A stretch of 64,000 nt of DNA, taken from contig CANMQP010000008.1 in assembly GCA_947500035.1 (NCBI GenBank), positions 1 to 64,000 of the forward strand. Reading direction: 5' to 3'. A model generated the notes under the pieces. That model saw only the letters and a list, made by a program, of their open reading frames with translations. It was not told where the DNA came from and did not search any database. The DNA is from an uncultured Kiloniellaceae bacterium (GTDB lineage: Bacteria > Pseudomonadota > Alphaproteobacteria > Kiloniellales > Kiloniellaceae). The position numbers were made by a program, and so were the translations under genes. Positions 34,596 through 43,688 of this stretch are shown piece by piece (the stretch's first letter is position 1; every line of letters starts with the position of its first letter).

Positions 34596-35174
34596 TCAAG
34601 ATTCAGCGTAATAGCCGACGGTATCGCCGTCAGTGGTCACGCCGAGTCCGTTCAGCAAGCGGTTCACATAGTTGAAGTAGCCGACGATCTGATTGGCTTC
34701 GAGGATCTCTCCGTCATTGATCCCCTGTTTTCGAAGTCCCTCGACGTCGCTCGCAACCATCTCGCCAGGCTTCAATGTCAGTTTCGCAGCGTATTCTAAA
34801 AGCGCAAGCTCGCGGCCGCCAAAGACTGTCTCAGGACGGCAAGCCCGCAAAGCTTCCTCGATGGCATCCGCCCGCGCTTCATCGCCGATCAGATGACGGG
34901 CGTTCGCCCAGTGATTGGCGAGCGAGTATGCGCAGTCGTTGAGGATGGAAACATAGGAACTGATTGTCTCCTGTAGCCACATCGGAAGTGTATTTGCATC
35001 GTCGTGCAGGGCCGCGCGGTAGAGAATGACGTGACCGCGCATGGTGTTGGGACGCAAGGAATGTACCCGCATCACATTGTCGACCGTGCCGTGGGGCGTC
35101 CGCGCGAGAGAGAGGACATCCCGCAGCGCCTCGTCCGCCTCTTCATCGGGAATCATTTTTATCCAAGCCGACAT
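34596..35174 (-). CDS. carboxymuconolactone decarboxylase/AhpD-like protein
   Basis: A 192-residue helical protein of the peroxidase-related CMD group: PNTMRGHVILYRAALHDDANTLPMWLQETISSYVSILNDCAYSLANH carries the usual active-site helix, and GEILEANQIVGYFNYVNRLLNGLGV is the typical C-terminal signature. The CxxC found in AhpD and most peroxidase-related members is reduced to one cysteine here (DCAYSLANH), so thiol peroxidase activity is doubtful. It lies in the middle of the six-gene operon, 24 bases after the permease gene. It may act on a ring-cleavage or decarboxylation intermediate; this is inference. Confidence 0.8.
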   Translation of the reverse strand: MSAWIKMIPDEEADEALRDVLSLARTPHGTVDNVMRVHSLRPNTMRGHVILYRAALHDDANTLPMWLQETISSYVSILNDCAYSLANHWANARHLIGDEARADAIEEALRACRPETVFGGRELALLEYAAKLTLKPGEMVASDVEGLRKQGINDGEILEANQIVGYFNYVNRLLNGLGVTTDGDTVGYYAES

Positions 35175-35198
35175 TTCTTGTTCCTCAATTCCTACGCC

Positions 35199-35939
35199 TC
35201 AATTGCGTTCGTCCGATTGCATCCGACGCTCCAGCCAGCGCACGCCTGCCGAGACGATCAGGATCAGAACCAGATACTCAAGCACCAGGATGGTGTAGAT
35301 CTCGAGGGGCCGGTATTCACTGACCACCAATTCGTTGGCCTTACGGGTCAATTCCTGCATGCCGATCACCGAGACCAGCGACGACATCTTCAGCATGTAG
35401 ACAAGCTGGTTGCCCAAGGCAGGCAGTATCCGCCGGATGGCCTGGGGAAGGATCACGAAGCGCATGGTGTCCGCATAGGACAAAGAGATTGAATGCGCGG
35501 CCTCGTACTGTCCCTTTGCAATCGACTGAATACCCGCGCGAAAAATCTCTGCTTCGAATGCGCTGTCCGATAAAGCCAAGGCGATCACACCGGCCCAGAA
35601 AACAGTGATGGTCAGGCCTGAGAGCTGGGGCAAGCCATAATAGACCCAAAGGATCAACACCAGAATCGGGACCGCCCGAACCACCTCGACGTAAGTGCGG
35701 CTGACGACCCGCATGGGCCGGCTGGAGGAGAGGCCGGGCAGCGCGATCAGCAAGCCGACAACGACCGAGATGCTGATCGCAGTCACTGACAGGAGGACAG
35801 TGTAATAGAGGCCACTGAGCAGAAATTGCAGATTGACCGCGCCGTTCTTCGTGGTCGGATCGACCACGTACCAACCCCATTGGTCGGAGCAGCCGGAGAC
35901 AAGTGTCAGCATCAAAAGGCAGATTGTTGCTCGGTACAT
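35199..35939 (-). CDS. amino-acid ABC transporter permease
   Basis: A 246-residue HisM/GlnP-type permease with about five transmembrane helices and the EAA-type loop EAAHSISLSYADTMRFVILPQAIR that contacts the ATPase. Its N-terminus is unusual: a lipobox-like LVSGC with Cys17 and the soluble WGWYVVDPTTKNG segment come before the first core helix. I recall this leader in related polar amino-acid permeases, so it appears conserved rather than a fusion error. The gene is 12 bases after the ATPase gene in the operon. A single permease type implies a homodimer. Confidence 0.9.
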   Translation of the reverse strand: MYRATICLLMLTLVSGCSDQWGWYVVDPTTKNGAVNLQFLLSGLYYTVLLSVTAISISVVVGLLIALPGLSSSRPMRVVSRTYVEVVRAVPILVLILWVYYGLPQLSGLTITVFWAGVIALALSDSAFEAEIFRAGIQSIAKGQYEAAHSISLSYADTMRFVILPQAIRRILPALGNQLVYMLKMSSLVSVIGMQELTRKANELVVSEYRPLEIYTILVLEYLVLILIVSAGVRWLERRMQSDERN

Positions 35940-35951
35940 CTTTAAGCCTTC

Positions 35952-36701
35952 CTAGTGCTGCAAAATCTTCTGAAGGAAATCCTGGCAGCGCCGGCTTTTC
36001 GGCGTGTTGAAGAAAGTCTCGGGACCGGCCTCCTCAACGATTTCGCCGTGGTCCATGAAGACCATTTTATCCGCGACACGGCGGGCAAACCCCATTTCAT
36101 GGGTCACACAAATCATCGTCATCCCGCTCTCGGCCAGTTCCGTCATCACGTCGAGAACTTCATTGATCATCTCTGGATCGAGAGCCGAAGTCGGTTCATC
36201 GAACAGCATGATGCGCGGCTCCATGCAGAGAGATCGGGCAATCGCTACGCGCTGCTGCTGACCGCCTGAGAGCTGCCGGGGATATTTATCTGCTTGCTCG
36301 GGAATGCGCACCCGCTCCAGATAGCGTTGCGCCAGATCCCGGGCTTCTTCGCGGGGCAACTTGCGCGCCCGCACGGGTCCCAGCATAAGATTTTCGATCA
36401 CTGTGAGATGTGGAAAAAGATTGAACTGCTGGAAGACCATTCCAACACTTGAACGCACTCTGTTCAGACTTGCGTGGTCCTGGCCGAGTTTCGTGCCCTC
36501 AACGCTTAAGGTGCCGGCCTCATGCTGCTCCAGCCCGTTGATACAGCGGATTAAAGTGGATTTTCCCGAGCCGGACGGGCCACAGACGACAACACGTTCC
36601 CCCAGCGCGACTTCCAGCGAAATTTTTTTGAGCACCTGGAAGCTGCCGAAAAACTTATCGACCGCTTCGAAACGGATAATCGGCTCCGCACCCTCTCCCA
36701 C
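35952..36701 (-). CDS. amino-acid ABC transporter ATPase
   Basis: A 249-residue polar amino-acid uptake ATPase with Walker [10 protein letters not shown] (41-49), Q-loop ([12 protein letters not shown]), ABC signature LSGGQQQR, Walker [15 protein letters not shown] and the H-loop in VTHEMGFA. It is the first gene of the minus-strand operon, divergent from the solute-binding protein across 294 bases. Together with the permease and the binding protein it makes a full importer for an amino-acid-like solute, energising uptake of the compound handled by the downstream enzymes. Confidence 0.93.
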   Translation of the reverse strand: MGEGAEPIIRFEAVDKFFGSFQVLKKISLEVALGERVVVCGPSGSGKSTLIRCINGLEQHEAGTLSVEGTKLGQDHASLNRVRSSVGMVFQQFNLFPHLTVIENLMLGPVRARKLPREEARDLAQRYLERVRIPEQADKYPRQLSGGQQQRVAIARSLCMEPRIMLFDEPTSALDPEMINEVLDVMTELAESGMTMICVTHEMGFARRVADKMVFMDHGEIVEEAGPETFFNTPKSRRCQDFLQKILQH

Positions 36702-36995
36702 GGCTCGTCCCCCTTTTTCCTGCGCTTCTCGCGGGATTTATTTTCATGGAAAGTCTATCTGCAATATAACGCCACACGCAATAAATTCATTTTCTTGCAA
36801 TTTCCGGATTTCGACAGGATGATATCTCGTTAAGGAAGCAATGTGATTGGTCCTGCCTTATTAAGGTGGCGCTCGGCAACTTAAGACGTGAGGAACACGC
36901 AGATTTTGCTGGCTTGCAACCCGGATTTAAGGCTCGATAACTTGAGTTTTGCTGCAGGACATCCTTATTTGGCACAGGGAAACTGGGAGAAAACA
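36702..36995. promoter_or_regulatory. divergent control region of ABC/catabolic locus
   Basis: This A/T-rich region separates the operon's first gene from the solute-binding protein gene and must carry both promoters. TGCAATATAA at about 36758 resembles TTGCATATAA in front of the dioxygenase gene (34558-34567), a possible recognition motif of the XRE-cupin regulator. I could not define exact -35/-10 boxes. Confidence 0.35.
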
Positions 36996-37772
36996 ATGAA
37001 GTTTCTTAAACTGGCATCGACAGCGGTCGTGCTGCTGTTGGCAACAACGCAGGTTCAGGCGCAATCGGCTCTGAAGGACATTTTGAGCGAGGGCGTGCTT
37101 AAGGTCGGGACGACCGGCGACTGGAATCCCATGACCATGAAAGATCCGGCAAGCAACAGCTATACCGGTTACGACATTGACGTCATGACTCAGCTCGCTT
37201 CAGACCTTGGGGTCACGGTTGAGTTCGTGCCGACGGACTGGAAAACGCTGGTCAGCGGCGTCACCGCCGGCAAATACCACATCACCGGATCGGCTTCGGT
37301 CTCGCCTTCCCGGGCGAAGGCTGCCGGCTATTCCGCCAGTTACTTTGCGCTGGCAACCGTGCCGCTGGTGAACGCAAAGAGCGGCGACAAGTTCAAAGAC
37401 TGGGGTGATCTGGACGTGGAAGGTATCACCGTGGCGGCAACGCTCGGCACGACCCAGGAGAAACAGGTCAAAAGCTTCTTCCCCAACGCCAACCACAGGA
37501 TCGTTGAGGCCCCGGCCCGCGACTTTCAGGAGGTTCTGGCCGGCCGTGCGGATGCACACATCACCTCGAACGTTGAAGCTTTCAAGCTGGTCGAAAAGTA
37601 CGCGGACCTCAAAATCGTGCCAGTCTCCGCGCCGCGCGCACGGACGCCAATCGCGATGCTGCTGCCCCAGGACGACCAAGTCTGGATCAATTATGTCAAC
37701 ACCTGGATCACGCTGAAAAAAGAGTCGGGTTTCTTTGAAGAACTCGGAAAGAAATGGCGTTTGACCGAATAG
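36996..37772 (+). CDS. ABC transporter solute-binding protein (family 3)
   Basis: A 258-residue periplasmic binding protein: signal peptide MKFLKLASTAVVLLLATTQVQA, then the SBP_bac_3 fold with LKVGTTGDWNPM, NSYTGYDIDVMTQLASDLGVTVEFV, TGSASVSPSRAKAAGYSASYF and DVEGITVAATLGTTQEKQVK. It delivers an amino-acid-like solute to the divergent ABC transporter. ATG 36996 is supported by GGGAGA eight bases upstream and by the signal peptide. A strong terminator follows immediately, with the creatininase-family gene beyond it, so read-through or a second promoter would be needed to couple them. Confidence 0.9.
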   Translation: MKFLKLASTAVVLLLATTQVQAQSALKDILSEGVLKVGTTGDWNPMTMKDPASNSYTGYDIDVMTQLASDLGVTVEFVPTDWKTLVSGVTAGKYHITGSASVSPSRAKAAGYSASYFALATVPLVNAKSGDKFKDWGDLDVEGITVAATLGTTQEKQVKSFFPNANHRIVEAPARDFQEVLAGRADAHITSNVEAFKLVEKYADLKIVPVSAPRARTPIAMLLPQDDQVWINYVNTWITLKKESGFFEELGKKWRLTE

Positions 37773-37775
37773 CAA

Positions 37776-37803
37776 AAAAAGGGGGCTAAGCCCCCTTTTT
37801 TCG
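37776..37803 (+). terminator. Rho-independent terminator after binding-protein gene
   Basis: GGGGGC TAA GCCCCC (37781-37795) flanked by AAAAAAA and TTTTTT is a textbook terminator, and works in both directions by its symmetry. It lies 9 bases past the stop codon. Confidence 0.92.
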
Positions 37804-37843
37804 TTTCGGTAAACCGCAAAGACACGGATGAGCTGATTGCGCC

Positions 37844-38599
37844 ATGAAACTGCAGATGATGACCTGGCTCGAGGTAGAGGACTACTTGAGAAGGTCGCGC
37901 GGCATCATCCTGCCGGTCGGCTCGACCGAACAGCATGGCCCGATCGGATTGATAGGAACGGATGCGCTCTGTGCCGAGAGAATTGCTGAAATCGCCGCAG
38001 AGTCTGCCAATGCCATCGTTGCGCCCACGTTGGCACTCACACCGGCTCCCTTCAATATGAGTTTTCCCGGCACCCTGTCGCTCTCCGCAGGTGTCTTTAA
38101 AAGCCTGGTGAGCGAGATCATAGAAGGGCTCATGCACCATGGCTTCGACAGCATTTACTTTTTGAATGGCCACGGCGCAAACCTTGCGCCCCTCCAGGCC
38201 GTGGCGGCGCAGCACGCCAACGCGCGTGTTCGGATCCGCAGCTGGTGGGACTTTGACGACGTCAGTCGTCTGCGAGACAGCTACTACGGTCATTGGGAAG
38301 GAATGCACGCGACACCTTCCGAGGTTGCGATCACTCAGGCAGCGCACCGTCTTGTGCCGCCGCATCCGCTTGCTGAAACGCCTCCCGAGCCCCTGCCCGA
38401 TGGGTTCCTGCAGGCGCACGCCGGCGACCGGCATGGTCCTCCGGATGAGCACCGAAAGCGTTTTCCAGATGGACGGGTGGGATCTCACTCGGCGCTTGCG
38501 ACACCCTCCCATGGGGCGGAGTTTATCAGCGTGGCTGCAGGGGTCGTTGCTCGGGATTACCTGCAATTCCTCGCTTCCGGTAACGCAAAACCAGCTTAA
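37844..38599 (+). CDS. creatininase-family amidohydrolase
   Basis: A 251-residue protein of the creatininase/formamide-hydrolase family. The metal-site residues Glu29 and His31 (GSTEQHGP), Asp40 (GTD) and His110 (NGHGAN) are visible, as is GMHATPSE near 153-160. In creatininase itself NGHYEN provides a Glu that is absent here, so this belongs with the wider NGHG-type group that includes formamide hydrolases. It sits behind the solute-binding protein of a catabolic locus; hydrolysis of an amide or formyl-amide intermediate is a reasonable guess but unproven. Confidence 0.85.
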   Translation: MKLQMMTWLEVEDYLRRSRGIILPVGSTEQHGPIGLIGTDALCAERIAEIAAESANAIVAPTLALTPAPFNMSFPGTLSLSAGVFKSLVSEIIEGLMHHGFDSIYFLNGHGANLAPLQAVAAQHANARVRIRSWWDFDDVSRLRDSYYGHWEGMHATPSEVAITQAAHRLVPPHPLAETPPEPLPDGFLQAHAGDRHGPPDEHRKRFPDGRVGSHSALATPSHGAEFISVAAGVVARDYLQFLASGNAKPA

Positions 38600-38717
38600 G
38601 ACTCCTGCGAAACAATCAAGCATGGCGCCATTCCCGCCTGTCACAACGCCATAAACTCTGCGTGAGGGAAGTCCTTGGCGTGTTGATCAGGGAAGATTTA
38701 GCGACCATGTTTGCCGT

Positions 38718-39284
38718 ATGTTGAAAAGCTCCTGGAAAACACTTCGCAACACCGCAGCGACAGCCCTTGTGGCGGGTTTCCTGGCCAGCCCCTTTGCTGA
38801 TCGGATGGCGCAGGCGGATACGACCGTGCTGGACGCGCCGAAGCGTGAGGCAATCGCTGCACTTCCTGCCCTGCGGGGCGCCGGGGTCGAGGCCCGCGAC
38901 CTTGAAAACCGGATTGTCGTTGTCGCTTTCTTCGCCAGCTGGTGCCCGCCCTGCAACCCGGAATTCGATCATCTTGAAGCTGTTCGGACCAAGTTCGACG
39001 GCGAACCGGTTGAAATTCTGGCTGTGAATATTTTTGAGTCTTTCTCAGGCCTGGGTAGCGACGCCCGCCTGCAGGGTTTCCTTGATCTCAAAAATCCAGG
39101 CTTCAAGACTCTGGGAAAGGGTGAAGGAATATCAGCGGACTTCGGCACCGTAAGCCGTATTCCCTCCGTCTTCGTGTTCGACAGGAAAGGCGCGCTCGCT
39201 TTCAACTTTGTCCATGCTGAAGGCGCTCAAAAGACTCACGTCGAAGAAGACGAGCTCACCGAAGTGATCGAGAAGCTTCTTTAA
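38718..39284 (+). CDS. exported TlpA-like thioredoxin-fold protein
   Basis: A 188-residue precursor with a signal peptide (to about residue 33, ADRMAQA) and a thioredoxin-like domain holding Cys76-Pro-Pro-Cys79 in FFASWCPPCNPEFD and a cis-Pro loop in VSRIPSVFVFD. TlpA/ResA-type proteins reduce periplasmic disulfides, for example in cytochrome c or copper-centre assembly. Although close to the creatininase-family gene it is likely a separate unit. A Glu-rich C-terminus (THVEEDELTEVIEKLL) ends the domain. Confidence 0.88.
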   Translation: MLKSSWKTLRNTAATALVAGFLASPFADRMAQADTTVLDAPKREAIAALPALRGAGVEARDLENRIVVVAFFASWCPPCNPEFDHLEAVRTKFDGEPVEILAVNIFESFSGLGSDARLQGFLDLKNPGFKTLGKGEGISADFGTVSRIPSVFVFDRKGALAFNFVHAEGAQKTHVEEDELTEVIEKLL

Positions 39285-39286
39285 AC

Positions 39287-39763
39287 CTAAACGTTCTCGA
39301 AAAACAGTGCCCCGAGAATCATATCCACCTGCTCTCCATCTTCCGAGAGCGGCAGCAACAAACGCGCAAGCTTGACAAAGTCCTTATCCGAGAAGGGCGC
39401 AGAGGAGTTGTTCACGAACGGCTCTCCGAGGCTGGCCACACGGCTGTAGAGTTCTGTCATGGGCGCCAGGTTGGCCTCGTCGTAAAAGGATGAGAAGTTC
39501 CGGCCCGTCGGATCAGATCCAACGATCTCGGTGATCTTGCTGCCAACCAGCCGGAAGCGAAAATCCGGCTCTCCCTTTGCCCAAACCACATCGACGAGAA
39601 AGACAATCGGAAGCAACTCGGGAACGTCCAAGGGATCGATTTGAGCACGACTGGGTATGCGCCCCTCACGAGACCTGGACACCCAATAATCATAGAGTCT
39701 TGCTAATGGCTCAGACTTGATTGTATCTCGAAAAGCACTTGCCGATTGTTTGAGGTCAAACAT
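39287..39763 (-). CDS. PAS domain protein (PAS_5 type)
   Basis: A 158-residue single-domain protein matching the alphaproteobacterial PAS_5 group: LARLYDYWVSRSREGRIPSRAQIDPLDVPELLPIVFLVDVV, then DFRFRLVGSKITEIVGSDPTGRNFSSFY and a conserved LLLPLSEDGEQVDMILGALFF end. There is no attached output domain. Such proteins may bind a ligand or act by protein contact; targets are unknown. It converges with the thioredoxin-like gene at a 2-base gap. Confidence 0.85.
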   Translation of the reverse strand: MFDLKQSASAFRDTIKSEPLARLYDYWVSRSREGRIPSRAQIDPLDVPELLPIVFLVDVVWAKGEPDFRFRLVGSKITEIVGSDPTGRNFSSFYDEANLAPMTELYSRVASLGEPFVNNSSAPFSDKDFVKLARLLLPLSEDGEQVDMILGALFFENV

Positions 39764-40145
39764 AGAAATTCTTTATAGGAAATCACCAAACCAGTCGGCT
39801 ATACACTTTGCATGAGGAAATGCAAAGAATTTTTCATTAATCCTGTATTGAACTACCTTTCAAAGAAATGAAACATATAATATATGACCGTGGTTTTACT
39901 CTTAACATAGCAAAAATTTTATTTCCTGCGCACATATCGACTTTAAATTGAGGAACTGATTTCAACTCTGCAGTCACGCAGCACATAGGGGTAAAGCCTC
40001 AAAGCGGAAATTCGCAATGCGGCCTGACGTTTGGGGCGACAAGTTAATCCTTGCCATGTAATCTGACACTTCCCGAGTTGAATAACCTCTTCCCAGTTTT
40101 TGTCCGCCCAACCCGCGTTTGCCAGGGAGGCTCTTGCGCATAGTG
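39764..40145. other. AT-rich intergenic region
   Basis: About 380 bases of A/T-rich sequence between divergent PAS and MFS genes, presumably holding both promoters. No supported gene or repeat was found; short minus-strand frames here have no ribosome site. Confidence 0.3.
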
Positions 40146-41342
40146 ATGTCTCGCCCACCCCGCCCGGCCCTTGCCATTCTAATCGCCGTCGCGGCGGTCG
40201 GTCCGCTTGCGTTGAACATATTCACGCCTTCGATGCCGGGCATGCAGCGCGTCTTTGACGTAAGCTATGGTACGATCCAACTGACAATTACGCTGTACCT
40301 CTTCGGCACGGCTGTCGCACAACTCATCTATGGCCCTCTCTCCGACCGCTTTGGCCGCAGGCCCGTGCTCCTGATCGGTCTCTGTCTTTTTCTGCTGGGC
40401 AGCATCGCCTCGGCCTTCGCAACCTCGATAATCTGGCTCTTAATCTCCCGAACGCTGCAGGCGGTCGGTGGATGCGCGGGTTTGGTTCTGAGCCGGGCGA
40501 TCGTAAGGGACATGCATAGCCGCGAAAAATCCGCAAGCATGATTGGCTACATCACCGTCGGCATGGTCGTCGTGCCAATGATTTCTCCCCTCATTGGCGG
40601 CGTTCTCGATCAATGGTTCAACTGGCGGGCGGGCTTCCTCTTTGTCACTGCCGCTGGCTTTGTCGTCCTGCTTGCGACGCTCCTGAAACTACCTGAAACC
40701 AACTTCGACCTGCGCCCTGTCCCGGGTCTCAGAGGAATGGTGGTCAGCTATAGCGGGCTGCTGAAGTCTCGCGAGTTTCGGCACTACGCTTTTAATGCAG
40801 CTTTTACGTCAGGTGCCTTCTTTGCCTTTCTCTCCGGAGGGCCCTTTATCGCCATCGAGCTGATGGCACAGCCAACATCGGTTTACGGGATCTGTTTCGT
40901 ATTTGTCGCGCTTGGTTATATGTCCGGCAATTTCCTGACCGGCCGTCTGGCGGAGCGCATGGGTACGGATACAATGATCACACTGGGCAGCAGCCTGTCC
41001 CTTGCCGGCGCGATTACTATGTGTGTCCTTGCGCTCACAGGCAACATCAACCTGGTTACGATATTCGGTCCGATGACTTTGATCACCTTTGGTAATGGCC
41101 TCAGCCTGCCAAGCGCAACAGCGGGAAGCGTGAGCGTAAATCCTAAAATCGCCGGTGCCGCCGCCGGTCTCGCTGGATTTATGCAGATGACGCTCTCCGC
41201 CTGCATCACTCTTTTTGTTGGTTACCTGCAGAGTGACAGCGCGCTTCCGATGATCTTCACCATCCTTGCAACCAGTATCATCGCCACTTCGATCCACACG
41301 CACGCGCGCATCCGGAAAGCCAAGACCGCACCTCAGACTTAA
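40146..41342 (+). CDS. Bcr/CflA family drug-resistance MFS transporter
   Basis: A 398-residue 12-helix major facilitator. The family signature is clear: AILIAVAAVGPLALNIFTPSMPGM in helix 1, QLTITLYLFGTAVAQLIYGPLSDRFGRRPVLLIG (motif A), and the RTLQAVGGCAGLVLSRAIVRD segment (motif C region of helix 4-5). It should export small hydrophobic toxicants or metabolites by proton antiport. A GGGAGG site precedes several possible starts; ATG 40146 is used, with in-frame TTG at 40134 and GTG at 40143 as alternatives. It stands alone. Confidence 0.9.
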   Translation: MSRPPRPALAILIAVAAVGPLALNIFTPSMPGMQRVFDVSYGTIQLTITLYLFGTAVAQLIYGPLSDRFGRRPVLLIGLCLFLLGSIASAFATSIIWLLISRTLQAVGGCAGLVLSRAIVRDMHSREKSASMIGYITVGMVVVPMISPLIGGVLDQWFNWRAGFLFVTAAGFVVLLATLLKLPETNFDLRPVPGLRGMVVSYSGLLKSREFRHYAFNAAFTSGAFFAFLSGGPFIAIELMAQPTSVYGICFVFVALGYMSGNFLTGRLAERMGTDTMITLGSSLSLAGAITMCVLALTGNINLVTIFGPMTLITFGNGLSLPSATAGSVSVNPKIAGAAAGLAGFMQMTLSACITLFVGYLQSDSALPMIFTILATSIIATSIHTHARIRKAKTAPQT

Positions 41343-41393
41343 CACGAAGGCTGGCGGGAGTTTCGCCTTTTGATACTTCAGAAGGTGTGGCTG

Positions 41394-41834
41394 TCAGCTC
41401 TGGTATTTGCGGTCCTGGGCGGATGAAGTGCTCCAAAGCTCCTCGCCCGGAAAGGCATCAGCCAGAATGTTCGACAGGCTTGCGAGAACCTCCCGCGCCG
41501 TCGTCTGATGAAGTTTTTGATCGCTCGGACCATCAATGAAGTAGAGCTCCACGTGATCTAGATAGCGGATTGTGAAACCACGATCCTGGCTCTGGCTTAA
41601 AATGAAGATCTGTATTTCCTCTGCATCGCCATTCATTTGATTTGGCCCAACATAGCGAAAGTTCAAATCACCAGTGCGGTTACGAATTTTCTCGAGATAT
41701 CGAACGACGGGCAGCATTTTACGATGAACACGCGGCCTTGCCTGAGCGCTCTGGACTGGAGCACGCGCCTCGGTACCGGCCTGGTTGTCCGGTACCTCGC
41801 TCCACCAACTCTTGAGAAAGCGCAAGAGCTTCAT
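41394..41834 (-). CDS. protein of unknown function
   Basis: A 146-residue protein starting at ATG 41834 (AGGGA before it). The N-terminus (MKLLRFLKSWWSEVPD) is an amphipathic helix; the rest is a mixed alpha/beta domain with NRTGDLNFRYVGPNQMNGDAEEIQIFILSQSQDRGF, which could be one small fold. No signal peptide or known motif. The open frame continues upstream to 41924 without a ribosome site. It converges with the MFS gene. Confidence 0.55.
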   Translation of the reverse strand: MKLLRFLKSWWSEVPDNQAGTEARAPVQSAQARPRVHRKMLPVVRYLEKIRNRTGDLNFRYVGPNQMNGDAEEIQIFILSQSQDRGFTIRYLDHVELYFIDGPSDQKLHQTTAREVLASLSNILADAFPGEELWSTSSAQDRKYQS

Positions 41835-42147
41835 AACTGTCCCTAAGCTACCGGGTCCAAAACAAGATGCGGTGTGTCGGACCCTCACAAACAGAGTTCC
41901 GCGGGTATTAAATCTCATAGGCACACTAAAAGAGATACCAGTACTAAGCCGGAAAGCTGTGTCAAAGGGGTGGCTATTTGCTGTTCTTATTAGTCAATTT
42001 GATCATTCGTGGGGTCGCACGGAGGCTATGCTTCTAACTCTTGCGCGGTAAGCGCGTGCGAGTGTAACAAGAGGTAATGGCAGTCCGCCAATCGTCCTGA
42101 TCCGCCCGCCACGAGGTCGGGACATCACAATCGTTCTTGGAGATAGT
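41835..42147. other. intergenic stretch, nothing recognised
   Basis: About 310 bases between divergent genes. I see no repeat, hairpin or small gene; promoters for both sides are expected. Confidence 0.3.
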
Positions 42148-43452
42148 TTGTTGGAATCCGCTCGACCGAGGATTGCCATTGTCGGAGGCGGACCAGCGGG
42201 CTTAATGGCTGCGCAACGCCTTTCGGCCAAAAACTTCGATGTAGCTCTGTACGAAGCCAAAGCGTCCTTTGGCCGTAAATTTCTTCTGGCAGGTCGGGGC
42301 GGCCTGAATCTTACACACTCCGAAGAACCTCAAAAATTCATGGCGCGTTATGGTCCGTCAGCTACTTTCTTTCAAGAAAAGCTCGCACGTTTCTCGCCGG
42401 ATGACCTTCGGAGCTGGAGCGAAGATCTTGGCATCAAGACCTTCGTCGGCTCCAGTGGCCGTGTCTTCCCCGAGACCTTCAAGGCCTCTCCGCTCCTGCG
42501 CGCCTGGCTGAGACGCCTGCAGGAACAAGGCGTCGTCTTACAGCCGGGTTGCAGATGGCAAGGCATAGAAAATCCCCCGCCGCGCGACGCAAAGCCCGGA
42601 GACACAAAGCCCGGAGACGCGCCGCTTGAACTCAGAATTCTGGACCGTGAAGGCATCGAATTTACGGTGACTGCGGACGCAATCCTGCTTGCTCTCGGAG
42701 GAGCAAGTTGGCCCAGGATGGGATCAGACGGGAAATGGCTCCAGGGCTTTAAGCAGATGGGCGTGCCATGCACAGAGTTCCAGCCAAGCAACTGCGGCTT
42801 CAATGTGAGTTGGAGCGACAGCTTCAAGCAGCGTTACGCGGGAACCGCTCTAAAAAATCTTGGCCTGACCGCAGGAAGCATGCATGCCAGGGGTGAGATC
42901 ATGATCGCCGATTACGGAGTCGAAGGCGGCGGCGTCTATGCTTTAGGTCGGGCTCTTCGCGCCGAACTTCGGGAAACCGCCGAAGCTCGCCTTGTCCTCG
43001 ATCTCAAACCAGACCTCGACTGCCGCAAAATAGCACAACGCCTCTCAACGCAGCGCAAAAAAGACAGCCTGTCCAGCAGACTGCGTAAATCCATAAGACT
43101 TGCACCAGCCGCCGCGGCGCTTTTGCGCGAGTGTCATGCCGGCGCCGATCTCTCTTCGCCGGAGCAGATTGCAGCAGCCGTGAAGGCCGTTCCTGTCGCG
43201 CTGACCGGAAGTCAGCCCCTGGAGCGGGCGATTTCTTCCGTGGGAGGCCTGGACCTGGAAAGTGTGAACAATGAGCTCATGGTCAAGAACCTGCCAGGCG
43301 TGTTCGTTGCCGGCGAGATGCTGGATTGGGACGCACCGACCGGTGGCTATCTCTTGCAAGGCACCTTTGCAACCGCCGCCTGTGCAGCTGAGGGCATAGA
43401 AAACTGGTTGTCGGACCTCTCGCCACACTCAGGGACGTCAGGTTCGCAATAG
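42148..43452 (+). CDS. TIGR03862/BaiN-like flavoprotein
   Basis: A 434-residue HI0933/BaiN-family FAD protein: dinucleotide motif GGGPAGLMAA (about 12-21), FGRKFLLAGRGGLNLTHSEE (FAD pyrophosphate loop), a VTADAILLALGGASWPRMGSDG segment and the C-terminal FAD site VGGLDLESVNNELMVKNLPGVFVAGEMLDWDAPTGGYLLQG. Function of the family is not settled; related enzymes reduce enones. TTG 42148 has GGAG about 9 bases upstream. A short internal duplication DAKPGDTKPGDA near residue 145 looks like a 5-codon repeat expansion. Confidence 0.88.
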   Translation: MLESARPRIAIVGGGPAGLMAAQRLSAKNFDVALYEAKASFGRKFLLAGRGGLNLTHSEEPQKFMARYGPSATFFQEKLARFSPDDLRSWSEDLGIKTFVGSSGRVFPETFKASPLLRAWLRRLQEQGVVLQPGCRWQGIENPPPRDAKPGDTKPGDAPLELRILDREGIEFTVTADAILLALGGASWPRMGSDGKWLQGFKQMGVPCTEFQPSNCGFNVSWSDSFKQRYAGTALKNLGLTAGSMHARGEIMIADYGVEGGGVYALGRALRAELRETAEARLVLDLKPDLDCRKIAQRLSTQRKKDSLSSRLRKSIRLAPAAAALLRECHAGADLSSPEQIAAAVKAVPVALTGSQPLERAISSVGGLDLESVNNELMVKNLPGVFVAGEMLDWDAPTGGYLLQGTFATAACAAEGIENWLSDLSPHSGTSGSQ

Positions 43453-43688
43453 CCGGGCTCTTCCCTTACCTATGTGTCCTCCGGAGCGCGTCCGTCACAC
43501 CGTGCGTGCCACATGGGAACTATGTCACTGCAATGTCACAGGATTTTTTGCATCCCGCCATCGTATGGTCACAAACGAGCACTAGTGTCTAGAAATGTTC
43601 GATGATCTTTAATCAGACATCCATGTGAATCGACTTGAGCGTCGGGTTCGTCCCACGACGAGCATGACAAAAGGGGGGACTGGCGACT

